Source: Ruixingdingia sedimenti (GTDB lineage Bacteria; Pseudomonadota; Alphaproteobacteria; Rhodobacterales; Rhodobacteraceae). From it: a stretch of 64,000 nucleotides of DNA. Below, piece by piece: positions 8,350-18,625 of the stretch. Location of the stretch: the NCBI RefSeq assembly GCF_031432425.1, contig NZ_JAVKPH010000003.1, positions 62,001 to 126,000 on the forward strand. Reading direction: 5' to 3'. The position numbers were made by a program, and so were the translations under genes. Positions within the stretch are counted from its first letter, which is position 1. Each line of letters begins with the position of its first letter. The notes below the pieces were generated by a model that saw only the letters and a program-made list of their open reading frames with translations, was not told where the DNA came from and made no database searches.

Positions 8350-10098
8350 TCAGCGCATTTCCTCGACCGGCTTGACCCCCAAGATACCAAGACCAGCGGA
8401 AATGACAACGCCCACGGACCGCGCAAGGGCAATTTTCGCCCGGCTGGTGTCGGGATGCCCCTCTTGCACGAAGCGCAGGGCGGGGTCGTCGTTGCCGCGG
8501 TTCCACAGCCCGTGGAAATCCGAGGCGAGTTCGTAGAGGTAGAAGGCCACCCGATGCGGCTCGTTCGCGCGGGCGGCGATTTCCACCAGCCGGGGCCATT
8601 CGGCCAGCTTGCGCGCCAGCGCCAGTTCCGCCGGATGCGACAGCCGCGTCAGGTCGGCCGCCGCCAGCGTGGCGTCATCGACGACCAGCCCCGCCTCCGC
8701 CGCCCGGCGCAGGACGGAATTCACCCGCGCATTCGCGTACTGGACGTAAAAGACCGGGTTGTCCTTGGACTGTTCCAGCACCTTGTCGAAGTCGAAATCG
8801 AGCGCGGCGTCGTTCTTGCGCGTCAGCATGACGAAGCGGGTCACGTCCGGGCCCGCCTGTTCCACCACGTCGCGCAGCGTCACGAAGGTGCCGGCGCGTT
8901 TCGACATCTTGAAGGGTTCGCCGTTCTTCCACAGCTTCACCAGCTGGATCAGCTTGATGTCCAGGGGCACCCGGCCTTGCGACAGCGCGGCGACCGCGGC
9001 CTTCATCCGCTTGACGTAACCGCCATGGTCGGCGCCGAAAATGTCGATCAGCGCGTCGAAGCCGCGGGTGATCTTCTCGTAGTGATAGGCGATGTCGGGG
9101 GCGAAATAGGTCCAGCTGCCGTCCGATTTCTTCACCGGCCGGTCCACGTCGTCGCCGTGCAGGGTGGACCGGAACAGGGTCTGTTCGCGGGGTTCCCAGT
9201 CCTCGGGCGTCTTGCCCTTGGGCGGTTCCAGCACGCCTTCGTAGATCAGCCCCATGCCGCGCAGGGTGTCCAGCGCCGCCTCGATCCGCCCGGTGCCGTA
9301 GAGCGCGCGTTCGGACGAATAGACGTCCATCTCCACCCCCAGAAGGGCGAGGTCGTCGCGGATCATCGCCATCATCCGTTCGGTGGCGAATTCGCGTACG
9401 ATGTCCAGCCATTCGGATTCGGGCCGGTTGAGAAAACGGTCGCCGTATTCGGCCTTGAGCGCCTCGCCCACCTCGATCAGGTAGTCGCCGGGATAAAGCC
9501 CCTCGGCGATCTCGGGCGACAGGCCATGCGCCTCGCGGTAGCGTTCATAGGCGGACCGCGCCAGCACCTCGACCTGCGCGCCGCCGTCGTTGATGTAGTA
9601 TTCGCGCGTCACGTCCCAGCCGGCAAAGGCCAGCAGGCGCGCGAGCGCATCGCCGAAGACCGCGCCGCGGGTATGGCCGACATGCATCGGCCCGGTGGGG
9701 TTGGCGGATACGAATTCGACATTCACCCGCCGCCCGGCGCCGAGGGCGGACCGGCCGTAACCGGCCCCGGCGGTCAGCACCGCGCGCACCAGCCCCTGCC
9801 AGACCCCGGGCGCGAGCCGCAGGTTGAGGAACCCGGGCCCCGCCACCTCTGCGCTGGCGATGCGGGGATCGGCGGCAAGGCGGCCGGCCAGCGCCTCGGC
9901 GATGGTGCGGGGGGGCAGGCCCGCGGGTTTGGCCAGCACCATCGCGGCATTGGTCGCCATGTCGCCATGCGCGGCGTCGCGCGGGGGTTCCACCGTCACG
10001 GCGCCCCGGTCCAGCCCCGCGGGCAGGCCACCCGCCGCCTCGATTTCGTCCAGCGCGGTCAGGACCAGCGCGCGAATGTCGTCAAAAAGGTTCATCAT
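8350..10098 (-). CDS. argS: Arginyl-tRNA synthetase
   Basis: Class I aminoacyl-tRNA synthetase of about 582 residues. The HIGH-type motif appears as MHVGHTRGAVFGDAL and the KMSKS-type motif as FKMSKRAGTFVTL; the C-terminal DALR anticodon-binding domain ends with KPVEEMR. Candidate starts are GTG 10104, ATG 10098 and ATG 10095. I prefer one of the two ATGs, since relatives begin MNLF and an AAGGTG lies just upstream of 10098. Confidence 0.96.
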   Translation of the reverse strand: MMNLFDDIRALVLTALDEIEAAGGLPAGLDRGAVTVEPPRDAAHGDMATNAAMVLAKPAGLPPRTIAEALAGRLAADPRIASAEVAGPGFLNLRLAPGVWQGLVRAVLTAGAGYGRSALGAGRRVNVEFVSANPTGPMHVGHTRGAVFGDALARLLAFAGWDVTREYYINDGGAQVEVLARSAYERYREAHGLSPEIAEGLYPGDYLIEVGEALKAEYGDRFLNRPESEWLDIVREFATERMMAMIRDDLALLGVEMDVYSSERALYGTGRIEAALDTLRGMGLIYEGVLEPPKGKTPEDWEPREQTLFRSTLHGDDVDRPVKKSDGSWTYFAPDIAYHYEKITRGFDALIDIFGADHGGYVKRMKAAVAALSQGRVPLDIKLIQLVKLWKNGEPFKMSKRAGTFVTLRDVVEQAGPDVTRFVMLTRKNDAALDFDFDKVLEQSKDNPVFYVQYANARVNSVLRRAAEAGLVVDDATLAAADLTRLSHPAELALARKLAEWPRLVEIAARANEPHRVAFYLYELASDFHGLWNRGNDDPALRFVQEGHPDTSRAKIALARSVGVVISAGLGILGVKPVEEMR

Positions 10099-10205
10099 GC
10101 CCACCTTGGTCTGCCCGCGGGTTTATCACGCGGACATGCCGGGTCAACCGCGGCGGGGGCGTTCGTGGTGCGGGCTGGCCGGATCGGCATTGATCTCCCC
10201 TGCCC

Positions 10206-10601
10206 TCAGTCCTCGGGCTGGAAATCCAGCGCCACGCCGTTGATGCAATAGCGCAGGCCCGTGGGGGCGGGGCCGTCGGGAAAGACATGGCCCAGATGCG
10301 CCTCGCAGCGCGCGCAGCGGATTTCCGTGCGCGTCATGCCGTGGCTGTTGTCGATCACCGCCTCCAAGGGCGCATCCTCGACCGGGCGGAAGAACGAGGG
10401 CCAGCCCGACCCGCTTTCATACTTCGCCGCCTTGTCGAACAAGGGCGCGCCGCAGCAGGTGCAGGTGAAGGTGCCCGGCCCTTCGGGAAAGCCGGGGTGG
10501 CTGCCGGCGCGTTCGGTGCCGTGCTGGCGCGTCACGCGATAGGCGAGGTCGGAAAGCTGCGCGCGCCATTCGGCGTCGCTGCGGGTGATCTTGCCGGTCA
10601 T
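10206..10601 (-). CDS. msrB: Peptide-methionine (R)-S-oxide reductase
   Basis: Repairs the R-epimer of methionine sulfoxide. The 131-residue protein has both zinc-binding CxxC pairs (CTCCGAPL and CARCEAHLGHVFPDG) and the catalytic Cys in RYCINGVALDF. It is divergent from the OlsB-like gene, with an 86-bp gap between them. Its 3' end faces the argS start about 100 bp away, where I see no other gene. Confidence 0.95.
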   Translation of the reverse strand: MTGKITRSDAEWRAQLSDLAYRVTRQHGTERAGSHPGFPEGPGTFTCTCCGAPLFDKAAKYESGSGWPSFFRPVEDAPLEAVIDNSHGMTRTEIRCARCEAHLGHVFPDGPAPTGLRYCINGVALDFQPED

Positions 10602-10687
10602 CGGGGGCTCCGCTTCAGATGTCGCTTCGGTGTCATATGTTGTATGTTAGGGTCCGCAGGGCAAGATGCCCGGGACAGGAGTGTGCG

Positions 10688-11422
10688 ATGCTGTCACTGC
10701 GCAAGGGCCGCTATGCCGCCCGTTTCGCCGAAACCCCTGCCGATATGGCGGCGGCGCAGGGGCTGCGCCATCTGTGTTTCCGGGGGAGCGCGGGGCTGGA
10801 CGCCGATGCCTTCGATGCGATCTGCCGCCATGTGCTGGTCGAGGAAACCCGCACCGGGGCGCTGGCCGCCTGTTTCCGCCTGCTGCCGCTGACCTCGGGG
10901 TGCGAGATCGGGCGCAGCTATTCGGCGCAATATTACGACCTTGGGGCTTTGGAGGCTTTCGACGGCCCGATGGTCGAGATGGGCCGATTCTGCATCCACC
11001 CCGACCGGCGCGACCCCGACATCCTGCGCGTGGCCTGGGGGGCGATGACCCGCTTTGTCGATGCCAACGGGGTGCGGATGCTGTTCGGCTGTTCCTCCTT
11101 CAAGGGGACCGAGGCCGAGGTATACCTCGACGCCTTCGCCATGCTGCGCGAACGCCACCTCGCCCCGCGCCGCTGGCTGCCGCGGGTCAAGGCGCCGCAG
11201 GTCTTCCGTTTCGCCCGCCGTCTGGCGCGCCGCGAACCCGACCGCAAGCGCGCGCTGCTGACGATGCCGCCCCTGCTGCGGACCTATCTGGTGATGGGGG
11301 GCTGGGTGTCCGACCATGCGGTGGTGGACCGCGACCTGAACACGCTCCACGTTTTCACCGGGCTGGAAATCGGCGCCATCCCCCCCGCCCGCGCGCGCCT
11401 GCTGCGGGGCGTGGCGGGCTGA
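10688..11422 (+). CDS. olsB: OlsB-like ornithine N-acyltransferase (GNAT fold)
   Basis: Probably transfers a 3-hydroxyacyl group from ACP to ornithine, the first step of phosphorus-free ornithine lipid synthesis. The 244-residue protein matches the hemolysin-like acyltransferase pattern: RKGRYAARFAETPADMAAAQ, LRHLCFRG, EMGRFCIHP and LFGCSSFKGT. I chose ATG 10688 because GGACAGGAG lies 7-13 bases upstream and a longer in-frame leader from 10619 is Cys/Arg-rich and unlikely. The OlsA partner is not in the window. The name rests on motif memory, not a search. Confidence 0.82.
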   Translation: MLSLRKGRYAARFAETPADMAAAQGLRHLCFRGSAGLDADAFDAICRHVLVEETRTGALAACFRLLPLTSGCEIGRSYSAQYYDLGALEAFDGPMVEMGRFCIHPDRRDPDILRVAWGAMTRFVDANGVRMLFGCSSFKGTEAEVYLDAFAMLRERHLAPRRWLPRVKAPQVFRFARRLARREPDRKRALLTMPPLLRTYLVMGGWVSDHAVVDRDLNTLHVFTGLEIGAIPPARARLLRGVAG

Positions 11423-11431
11423 GCAGCACAT

Positions 11432-11459
11432 GAAAAAGGCCGCAAAAAGCGGCCCGTTT
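11432..11459. terminator. Bidirectional intrinsic terminator
   Basis: GGCCGC (11437-11442), loop AAAAA, GCGGCC (11448-11453). An A-tract precedes it and CGTTTT follows. It separates the plus-strand OlsB-like gene from the minus-strand tRNA-Ala and can serve both. Confidence 0.85.
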
Positions 11460-11477
11460 TCAAGTCTTTGGAGATTT

Positions 11478-11553
<76 letters not shown>

Positions 11554-11641
11554 ACCGGAGGTACCGATCATCTCGGTGACGTGGCTTCTAGTGCGGGGCG
11601 GAGGCGGCTGCAAGTGGAAAATGCGCCCCCGCCACGGTTTG

Positions 11642-11968
11642 TCAGACTTCCTCGTCGTCGCCCGCCACATCGGCCAGATCGTCGAGCGAAACCGTCTCGT
11701 CCTCGTCGTCCTCGAGCAGTTCCTCGTCCAGATCCGCGTCCTCGGTGGCATCGGCCTCGATCAGGTCGTCGGCATCCAGATCGGTGTCGAGCAGGTTCGA
11801 CGCCTTGGCCTCCTGCGCGATGATCGCGCCCACGGCCTTGCGGCGGGCGGATTCGATATCCACGATCTCGCCCGTATAGGGGCTGACGATCGGGGTGCGG
11901 TTCAGGTCGTAAAAGCGTTTGCCGGTGGTCGGGCAAATCCGCTTCGTGCCCCATTCAGCCTTGGGCAT
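11642..11968 (-). CDS. TIGR02300-family acidic protein
   Basis: A 108-residue protein with a conserved N-terminal half (PKAEWGTKRICPTTGKRFYDL, the FYDLN signature) and a C-terminal half that is nearly all Asp, Glu, Leu and Ala. Only two alphaproteobacterial features are clear: one CP pair and the acidic tail; the function is unknown for the whole family. ATG 11968 has AAGGGGA six bases upstream; ATG 11974 is a less likely alternative. It is divergent from the metalloprotease gene. Confidence 0.9.
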   Translation of the reverse strand: MPKAEWGTKRICPTTGKRFYDLNRTPIVSPYTGEIVDIESARRKAVGAIIAQEAKASNLLDTDLDADDLIEADATEDADLDEELLEDDEDETVSLDDLADVAGDDEEV

Positions 11969-12114
11969 GGTCATTCCCCTTGCGGTGTCGGATGGTCCAA
12001 GGAAGGCCCATTGGAACAGCCCGCAGCCCCTGTCAAGGGCTTTTCCGCAGGGCAGGAGCGGCTATGCTGCGCCCCTGCCGCCGGGCCGCGAATCCCCGGC
12101 GCGAAGGAGCCTTG

Positions 12115-12813
12115 ATGCCGCCGCTGCCCGGCCTGCCGGAAGTCGAGATCACGTTGCGCCGGTCGGCCCGCGCGCGGCGGATCAGCCTGCGGGTGTCGAG
12201 CCTCGACGGGCGCGTGACGCTGACCCTGCCGGCGCGGGCGCGCGAATCCGAGGGGATGGCCTTCCTGCGCGACCGCGCCGACTGGATCCGCGCGGCGCTT
12301 GCCCGGGTGCCGCCGCCGCGCGCGCCGGGGCCGGGCGGAATCCTGCCGATCGAGGGGCGGGGGGTGCCGGTGCTGGCGGGGCCCGCGCGGGGGCCGGTGC
12401 GGGTGACGCCCGAGGGGCTGGTGGTGCCCGGCGATCCGGCGCTGGCGGGGCCGCGAATCGCGGCCTTCCTCAAGGCGCTTGCCCGGGGGCGGCTGGCCTC
12501 GGCCTGCGACCGGCATGCCGCGGCGCTCGGCCGGCCCTACAGCCGTCTGGTGCTGCGCGACACACGGTCGCGGTGGGGGTCCTGCACCACCGCGGGCGTG
12601 CTGATGTTCAACTGGCGGCTGGTCATGGCCCCGCCCGAGGTGCTGGATTATGTGGCGGCGCATGAGGTTGCGCATCTGGCCGAAATGAACCATTCGCCCG
12701 CCTTCTGGGCCGTGGTCGCGCGCCTGATGCCGCAGCACGCCGCCCCGCGCGCCTGGCTGCGGGCAGAGGGCAATGCGCTGCACGGCTGGCAGTTCGGCCC
12801 GCGCGGGGATTGA
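12115..12813 (+). CDS. YgjP/SprT-like M48-type metallopeptidase
   Basis: A 232-residue protein with the YgjP core: LRRSARARRISLRV, then SRWGSCTTAGVLMFNWRLV and the zinc-binding HEVAH at residues 183-187 followed by NHS (His193). The expected third ligand region HSPAFW is present, so the active site looks intact. Physiological substrates of this family are poorly defined. ATG 12115 was chosen for its GAAGGAG ribosome site; the upstream frame lacks conserved residues. Confidence 0.9.
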   Translation: MPPLPGLPEVEITLRRSARARRISLRVSSLDGRVTLTLPARARESEGMAFLRDRADWIRAALARVPPPRAPGPGGILPIEGRGVPVLAGPARGPVRVTPEGLVVPGDPALAGPRIAAFLKALARGRLASACDRHAAALGRPYSRLVLRDTRSRWGSCTTAGVLMFNWRLVMAPPEVLDYVAAHEVAHLAEMNHSPAFWAVVARLMPQHAAPRAWLRAEGNALHGWQFGPRGD

Positions 12814-12842
12814 CCCGGCGGCGCGGGGCGTGAAGATGGCGC

Positions 12843-13493
12843 ATGGTATTGCGCGCCCGTCCGTCCGACTCGGCCCTTGCGGCCCATGACCGGCTCTACC
12901 GCACCCTGCGCACGCAGGTGATGCATGGCGAGCTGCCGCCCGGCCATGCGCTGACGCTGCGCGGGATCGGTGCGGCGCACGGCACCTCGATGACCCCTGC
13001 GCGCGAGGCCGTGCGGCGGCTGGTGGCGGAAGGCGCGCTGACGCTTTCGGCATCCGGCCGGGTGGCGACGCCGGAACTGTCGTCGGAACGGATCGAGGAA
13101 CTCGCCTCCATCCGCGCGCTGATCGAACCGGAACTGGCCTCGCGCGCGCTGCCGCGGGCGCATTTCGCGCTGATCGACCGGCTGGCGGCGATCAACGCCC
13201 TGAACGCAGAGGCCGTGGCGCGGCAGGATGCGGTGGCCTATATCCGCACCAACCTGGAATTCCACCGCACATTGTATCTGCGCGCGCAGGCCCCGGCGAT
13301 GCTGGCGCTGACGGAAACGGTGTGGCTGCAACTGGGGCCGACGATGCGCGCCCTTTATTCCAAGCTGCGCCGGAACGAACCGCCCCAGCACCACCGGCTG
13401 ATCATCGCCGCCCTGCGTGCGGGCGACGAACCCGGCCTGCGGCTGGCGGTGCGCACCGATGTGACGCAGGGCCTGCGGCATCTGGCGGCCTGA
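12843..13493 (+). CDS. GntR-family (FadR/FCD) regulator
   Basis: Residues about 15-75 form the GntR winged helix (LYRTLRTQVMHGELPPG, TPAREAVRRL) and the rest an FCD helical effector domain (IRALIEPELASRA, NLEFHRTLYLRA, HHRLIIAALRAGD). FCD regulators usually sense an organic acid bound through a metal. It stands at the head of a plus-strand operon of two SDRs, a small protein and a P450, so it most likely represses or activates that operon. The gap to the next gene is 82 bp. Confidence 0.9.
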   Translation: MVLRARPSDSALAAHDRLYRTLRTQVMHGELPPGHALTLRGIGAAHGTSMTPAREAVRRLVAEGALTLSASGRVATPELSSERIEELASIRALIEPELASRALPRAHFALIDRLAAINALNAEAVARQDAVAYIRTNLEFHRTLYLRAQAPAMLALTETVWLQLGPTMRALYSKLRRNEPPQHHRLIIAALRAGDEPGLRLAVRTDVTQGLRHLAA

Positions 13494-13575
13494 GCCTGTC
13501 CCGCGCGGATGGGGCATTCCGCGCCCGCCGCCCGTGCCAGCCTTCCCCATCCGCAAGACCGGCGAGGGGGATCCG

Positions 13576-14361
13576 ATGGGCAGGTTCGACGGAAAGGTGG
13601 CCGTGATCACCGGCGCGGCCTCGGGGTTCGGGGCGCAGGTGGCGGTGCAGATGGCCGCGGGCGGCGCAAGGGTGGTTCTGGGCGATCTGCGCGACTGTGC
13701 CGAGACCGCCGCGCACATCCGCGCCGCCGGGGGCGAGGCGGCGACGGCCCTTGTCGACGTGTCCGACCCGGCGCAGGTCGCGGCGCTGATGCAACTGGCC
13801 ACCGACAGCTTCGGCGGCATCGACATCCTGCACGCCAATGCCGGAATGGTCGGCAACGGCGCGGACGGGCTGGTGTCGATCCTCGATCTCGACCTCGATT
13901 TCTGGGACCGGACCTTCGCGGTGAACGTGCGCGGCGCGATGCTGTGCATCCGCGCGGCGCTGCCGTCGATGATCGCGCGGGGCGGCGGGTCGATCGTCAT
14001 CACCTCGTCCATCGCCGGCCAGATGGGTGAAAACGTGCGCAGCGCCTATTCGGCCTCCAAGGCGGCGGTGAACGCGATCACCCGCCATGTCGCCACCGCT
14101 TTCGGCCGGCAGGGGGTGCGCTGCAATTCCATCGCGCCCGGCCTGATGCGCGAGGTGCCCGAGGGCGCGGCGGTCGATGCCTGGGGCCGCCATGTCCCGG
14201 GCCGCGTCGCGGCCTATGCCGAGGTCGCGCCGGTGGTGCTGTTCCTCGCCTCGGACGATGCGCGCCATGTCACCGGGCAGGTGCTGACCGCCGATGGCGG
14301 CTTTTCCATCCATTTCCCCAACTGGGCCGATGGCGGCCATGTCAGCGAACGCAGGGCCTGA
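13576..14361 (+). CDS. SDR-family oxidoreductase 1
   Basis: NAD(P)-dependent short-chain dehydrogenase of 261 residues with the Rossmann motif ITGAASGFGAQVA near the N-terminus, LHANAG, and the Ser-Tyr-Lys site in ITSSIAG ... YSASKAAV. The C-terminal DDARHVTGQVLTADGG is typical of FabG-like alcohol dehydrogenases. ATG 13576 follows GCGAGGGGG. It probably oxidises a hydroxylated intermediate made by the P450 downstream; the substrate cannot be read from the sequence. Confidence 0.9.
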   Translation: MGRFDGKVAVITGAASGFGAQVAVQMAAGGARVVLGDLRDCAETAAHIRAAGGEAATALVDVSDPAQVAALMQLATDSFGGIDILHANAGMVGNGADGLVSILDLDLDFWDRTFAVNVRGAMLCIRAALPSMIARGGGSIVITSSIAGQMGENVRSAYSASKAAVNAITRHVATAFGRQGVRCNSIAPGLMREVPEGAAVDAWGRHVPGRVAAYAEVAPVVLFLASDDARHVTGQVLTADGGFSIHFPNWADGGHVSERRA

Positions 14362-14374
14362 GCCGGAGGAACCG

Positions 14375-15127
14375 ATGGGACTGTTCGACGACCGCATCGC
14401 CGTAGTGACCGGCGCCGCCAATGGCCTAGGCGAGGCCACCGCCCTGCGGCTGGCGGCCGAGGGCGCGACGCTCGCGCTGCTGGACCGCGAGGGCCCGGCG
14501 CTGGCCGCCGTCTGCGACCGGATCGCGGCCGCAGGGGGCAGGGCGCGGGGCTTCGTGGTGGATGTGCTGGACCGCGCCGCCGTCGCCGATGTCTTTGCCG
14601 AAATCGCGGGCCGTCTCGGCCCGGTCGATGTGCTGGTCAACAACGCCGGCGGATCGGCGCGCGAAAGAAACCGCGAATTCTGGTGTTCCGACCCCGAGGT
14701 CTGGGATTACGTCATCGACCTGAACCTGAAATCCGCCATGTTCTGCGCGCGGCAGGTGGTGCCGGGCATGCGCGACCGCGGGCGGGGCAAGATCGTCAAC
14801 CTCGGCTCGGGGTCCTACAACGCGGGCGATGCGGATATCGCCGATTACGTCGCGGCCAAGGGGGGCGTGGTGGGTTTCACCCGCTCGCTCGCCCGCGAAC
14901 TCGCGCCCTTCGGGGTGAACGTCAACGCCGTCTCGCCCTCGACCATCATGACCCGCGCCGCCGAACGCGCGCCCGAGGTGATGGCGCGCGCGCTGGCCAA
15001 TGTGCCGATGCGCCGCGCCGGCCGGCCCGAAGACATCGCCAACGCCATCGCCTTCCTCGCCAGCGCGCAGGCCGATTACATCACCGGCCAGGTGCTGGTG
15101 GTCGACGGCGGGCGCACCTTCAACTGA
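14375..15127 (+). CDS. SDR-family oxidoreductase 2
   Basis: A second 250-residue short-chain dehydrogenase, 13 bp after the first and preceded by GAGCCGGAGGA. It has TGAANGLGEATALRLA, NNAGG and the catalytic NLGSGS ... DYVAAKGG residues. The two SDRs differ clearly in the central region, so they are not a recent duplication. Two successive dehydrogenations of a P450 product, or action on two different hydroxyls, are possible roles. Confidence 0.9.
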   Translation: MGLFDDRIAVVTGAANGLGEATALRLAAEGATLALLDREGPALAAVCDRIAAAGGRARGFVVDVLDRAAVADVFAEIAGRLGPVDVLVNNAGGSARERNREFWCSDPEVWDYVIDLNLKSAMFCARQVVPGMRDRGRGKIVNLGSGSYNAGDADIADYVAAKGGVVGFTRSLARELAPFGVNVNAVSPSTIMTRAAERAPEVMARALANVPMRRAGRPEDIANAIAFLASAQADYITGQVLVVDGGRTFN

Positions 15128-15138
15128 AAGGACAGTCC

Positions 15139-15429
15139 ATGCCCGCGCTTTTCATCGCCATCCGCGAACGCACCCGCGATGCGGCAGAGATGGAAACCTA
15201 TTCCGCCCTCGCCCGCCAGACGCTGGCGGGCCGCGCCTTCCGCCTGCTGGCGCGCTACGAGGGCCACGACGGACTGGAAGGGCCGGAACCCGAGGCCGTG
15301 CTGGTGATGGAATTCCCCACGATGGCGGATGCCCGCGCCTGGTACCACAGCGACGACTACCGCGCCGCGCTGCGCCACCGCAACATGGGTGCCGATTACC
15401 GCGTGCTGCTGGTGGAAACGAAGGAATAG
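15139..15429 (+). CDS. Small DUF1330-like (dimeric alpha/beta barrel) protein
   Basis: A 96-residue protein (MPALFIAIRERTRDAAEMETY...) with the DUF1330 pattern: an N-terminal strand, LEGPEPEAVLVMEFPTM, then ARAWYHSDDYRAAL and a C-terminal YRVLLVE strand. Such proteins form dimeric ferredoxin-like barrels and often sit in catabolic operons without a proven reaction. It starts 11 bp after SDR2 and ends 4 bp before the P450. Confidence 0.85.
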   Translation: MPALFIAIRERTRDAAEMETYSALARQTLAGRAFRLLARYEGHDGLEGPEPEAVLVMEFPTMADARAWYHSDDYRAALRHRNMGADYRVLLVETKE

Positions 15430-15433
15430 GCCG

Positions 15434-16630
15434 ATGCAGGCGCCCCCCACCCTCGACCGCGATCCTTATGGCGAAGGCATCCTTGCCGACCCCTATGCCT
15501 TCTACGCCGAACTGCGCGAGATCGGCCCGGTGGCCTATATCCCCGCCCATGGCGTCTATGCCGTCGGCCGCTACGATGCGGTGAAACAGGTGTTCTCCGA
15601 CCATGCCCGCTTCACCTCGGAAAGCGGCGTCGGCATCCAGGACGCCCGCGACCCGGCCCAGAAGGCGCGGCCGAAAAGCCTGCTGGTGGAAATCGACCCG
15701 CCCGCCCATACCGCCAACCGCCGCGCCGCGAACCGGATCATGTCGCCCCTGATCATCCGCAGCTTCCGCCAGGTGTTCGAGGAACGCGCCCGCGCGCTGG
15801 TCGATGCCGTGCTGGCGCGCGGCGGCGATTGCGACGGCGTGGCCGATCTGGCCGAGGATCTGGTGCTGACCGGCTTTCCCAAGGCGATGGGCCTGCGCCA
15901 CAACCCCGAGGCGATCCGCGCCATCGGCTACATGTCCTTCAACCAGACCGGGCCGAAGAACGCGCTGCATGAAAAGGGCCTCGCGGCGGGCGAGCCGTAT
16001 ATGGAATGGTTTCTGGAAAGCTGCCAGCCGGAACATGTCCGCCCCGGCTCGCTCGCCGATGAATTCTACCGGGCCGAGGCGGCGGGCGAGGTCGAGCCCG
16101 GCTTTGCCGCGAATGTCATCCGCTCGCTGGTGCGGGGCGGGTCGGATTCGACGATGGCGGGGATCGGCTTCGCGATCCACCAGCTGGCGCGCAACCCCGA
16201 TCAATGGGCGCTGTTGCAGGCCAACCCCGGCCGCCGCCGCTTCGTCTATGACGAGGCTTTGCGCCACGAATCCCCCTTCCATGTCGTCTACCGCGCGGTG
16301 GTGGGGCAGGGCGCGGAACTCGACGGTTTCGCGCTGGAGGGCGGGATGAAGATCGGCATGTACCCCGGCGCCGCCAACCGCGACCCGCGGCAATGGGAAC
16401 GCCCGGATGCCTTCGACATCCTGCGCGACAGCGCCGGGGTGCATCTGTCCTTCGGCACCGGCGATCACAACTGCATCGGCCAGAACATCGCCCGGCTGGA
16501 GGCCGATGCGCTGCTGGCCGCGCTGATGGAACGGGTGGCCCGCATCGACCTCGCCGGCCCGCCCGCCTACCGGCTGCACAACCAGCTGCGCACGCTCGAC
16601 ACCCTGCCGCTGCGCCTGATCGCCGCCTGA
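15434..16630 (+). CDS. Cytochrome P450
   Basis: A soluble bacterial P450 of 398 residues. The heme-ligand loop is FGTGDHNCIGQNIARLE, the I-helix reads RGGSDSTMAGIG and the K-helix ExxR is EALRH. The N-terminal EIDPPAHTANRRA is typical of class I P450s related to CYP199/CYP203, some of which oxidise substituted benzoates; that placement is from memory. No ferredoxin or reductase is nearby, so the electron donor must be encoded elsewhere. It closes the GntR-SDR-SDR operon. Confidence 0.92.
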   Translation: MQAPPTLDRDPYGEGILADPYAFYAELREIGPVAYIPAHGVYAVGRYDAVKQVFSDHARFTSESGVGIQDARDPAQKARPKSLLVEIDPPAHTANRRAANRIMSPLIIRSFRQVFEERARALVDAVLARGGDCDGVADLAEDLVLTGFPKAMGLRHNPEAIRAIGYMSFNQTGPKNALHEKGLAAGEPYMEWFLESCQPEHVRPGSLADEFYRAEAAGEVEPGFAANVIRSLVRGGSDSTMAGIGFAIHQLARNPDQWALLQANPGRRRFVYDEALRHESPFHVVYRAVVGQGAELDGFALEGGMKIGMYPGAANRDPRQWERPDAFDILRDSAGVHLSFGTGDHNCIGQNIARLEADALLAALMERVARIDLAGPPAYRLHNQLRTLDTLPLRLIAA

Positions 16631-16635
16631 AACAG

Positions 16636-16659
16636 GAAGGGGGCGCCGCGGCCCCCTTC
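16636..16659 (+). terminator. Hairpin after the P450 gene
   Basis: GAAGGGGGC (16636-16644) and GCCCCCTTC (16651-16659) form a 9-bp stem with loop GCCGCG. It begins 5 bp after the P450 stop and runs into the CACTTTCTGTC repeat core. There is no long T-tract, only CACTTTCTG. Confidence 0.55.
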
Positions 16660-16767
16660 ACTTTCTGTCTGAAAATATCCCACGGGGCGCCGGGTGGTGC
16701 GCCACTGGTTCGAGAACCAGCCGGCGCCGGGGGTGTGAAACCCCCGCCGCTGCCCTATCCCCCCGCA
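16659..16767. repeat. Structured repeat, copy A (three-way-junction fold)
   Basis: A segment of about 110 bp directly beyond the lpdA stop codon, about 85% identical by eye to copy B at 56802-56910. Outer stem GGCGCCGG/CCGGCGCC (16686-16693, 16721-16728) encloses hairpins GTGG-TGCG-CCAC (16694-16705) and CTGGTT-CGAG-AACCAG (16705-16720). A further hairpin GGGGGT-GTGAA-ACCCCC follows (16729-16745). The distal end is the CACTTTCTGTC...AAATATCC core. See findings. Confidence 0.8.
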
Positions 16768-16768
16768 G

Positions 16769-18157
<1,389 letters not shown>

Positions 18158-18217
18158 CGGGCTCTCCTTCCTTCTGGGCCGCCGGGGCATGGCGCGCGGG
18201 GGCCGGTATCGGTCATA

Positions 18218-18625
18218 TCAGATCAGGCCGGCGACGATCATCGCCAGCGTTGCAACGAAACCCACCCCCCAGACCACCGACCGCCAGGGCGTCAGCCCCA
18301 TCACATAGGCGGGCAGATAGAGGATGCGGGCGGCAAGGTAGACCCAGGCGCAGGCGGCGGTGAAGCCGCTGGCCTTGGCGCCGAGCGTCACCACCACCAC
18401 CGCGAGGGTGAAGAGGATCAGCCCCTCGAAATGGTTCGCCACCGCCCGTTGCAGCCGCCCGGCGCGCGGCGACAGGGCGCGCGGCGGCGGGGCGTCGCGG
18501 GGCCCGGCGGTGTAATCGGGGCCAAGCTCGCGGTTCGCGGGCACGGCATAGAGCGCCAGTTGCACCGCCTGCAACAGCCCCGCAAGGGCCAGCACGGTCA
18601 GTTCGGGGGGCAGTCCGGGGGTCAT
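18218..18625 (-). CDS. MAPEG-family membrane protein
   Basis: A 135-residue protein with four predicted membrane segments and the MAPEG pattern (RAVANHFEGLILFTLAV, then ARILYLPAYVMGLTPWRS). MAPEG proteins include glutathione-dependent transferases, but bacterial members like this are mostly uncharacterised. It overlaps the glycosyltransferase stop by 4 bp and so is translationally coupled to it. Its place between sucB and lpdA is unusual for a TCA operon. Confidence 0.88.
   Translation of the reverse strand: MTPGLPPELTVLALAGLLQAVQLALYAVPANRELGPDYTAGPRDAPPPRALSPRAGRLQRAVANHFEGLILFTLAVVVVTLGAKASGFTAACAWVYLAARILYLPAYVMGLTPWRSVVWGVGFVATLAMIVAGLI

Noticed and set aside
16694..16720. tRNA-like T-loop (GGTTCGAGAACC) within structured repeat copy A
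   Set aside because: No acceptor stem, D-arm or anticodon arm in the right order; the outer stem is 8 bp with only two inner hairpins. It is a structured repeat, not a tRNA.
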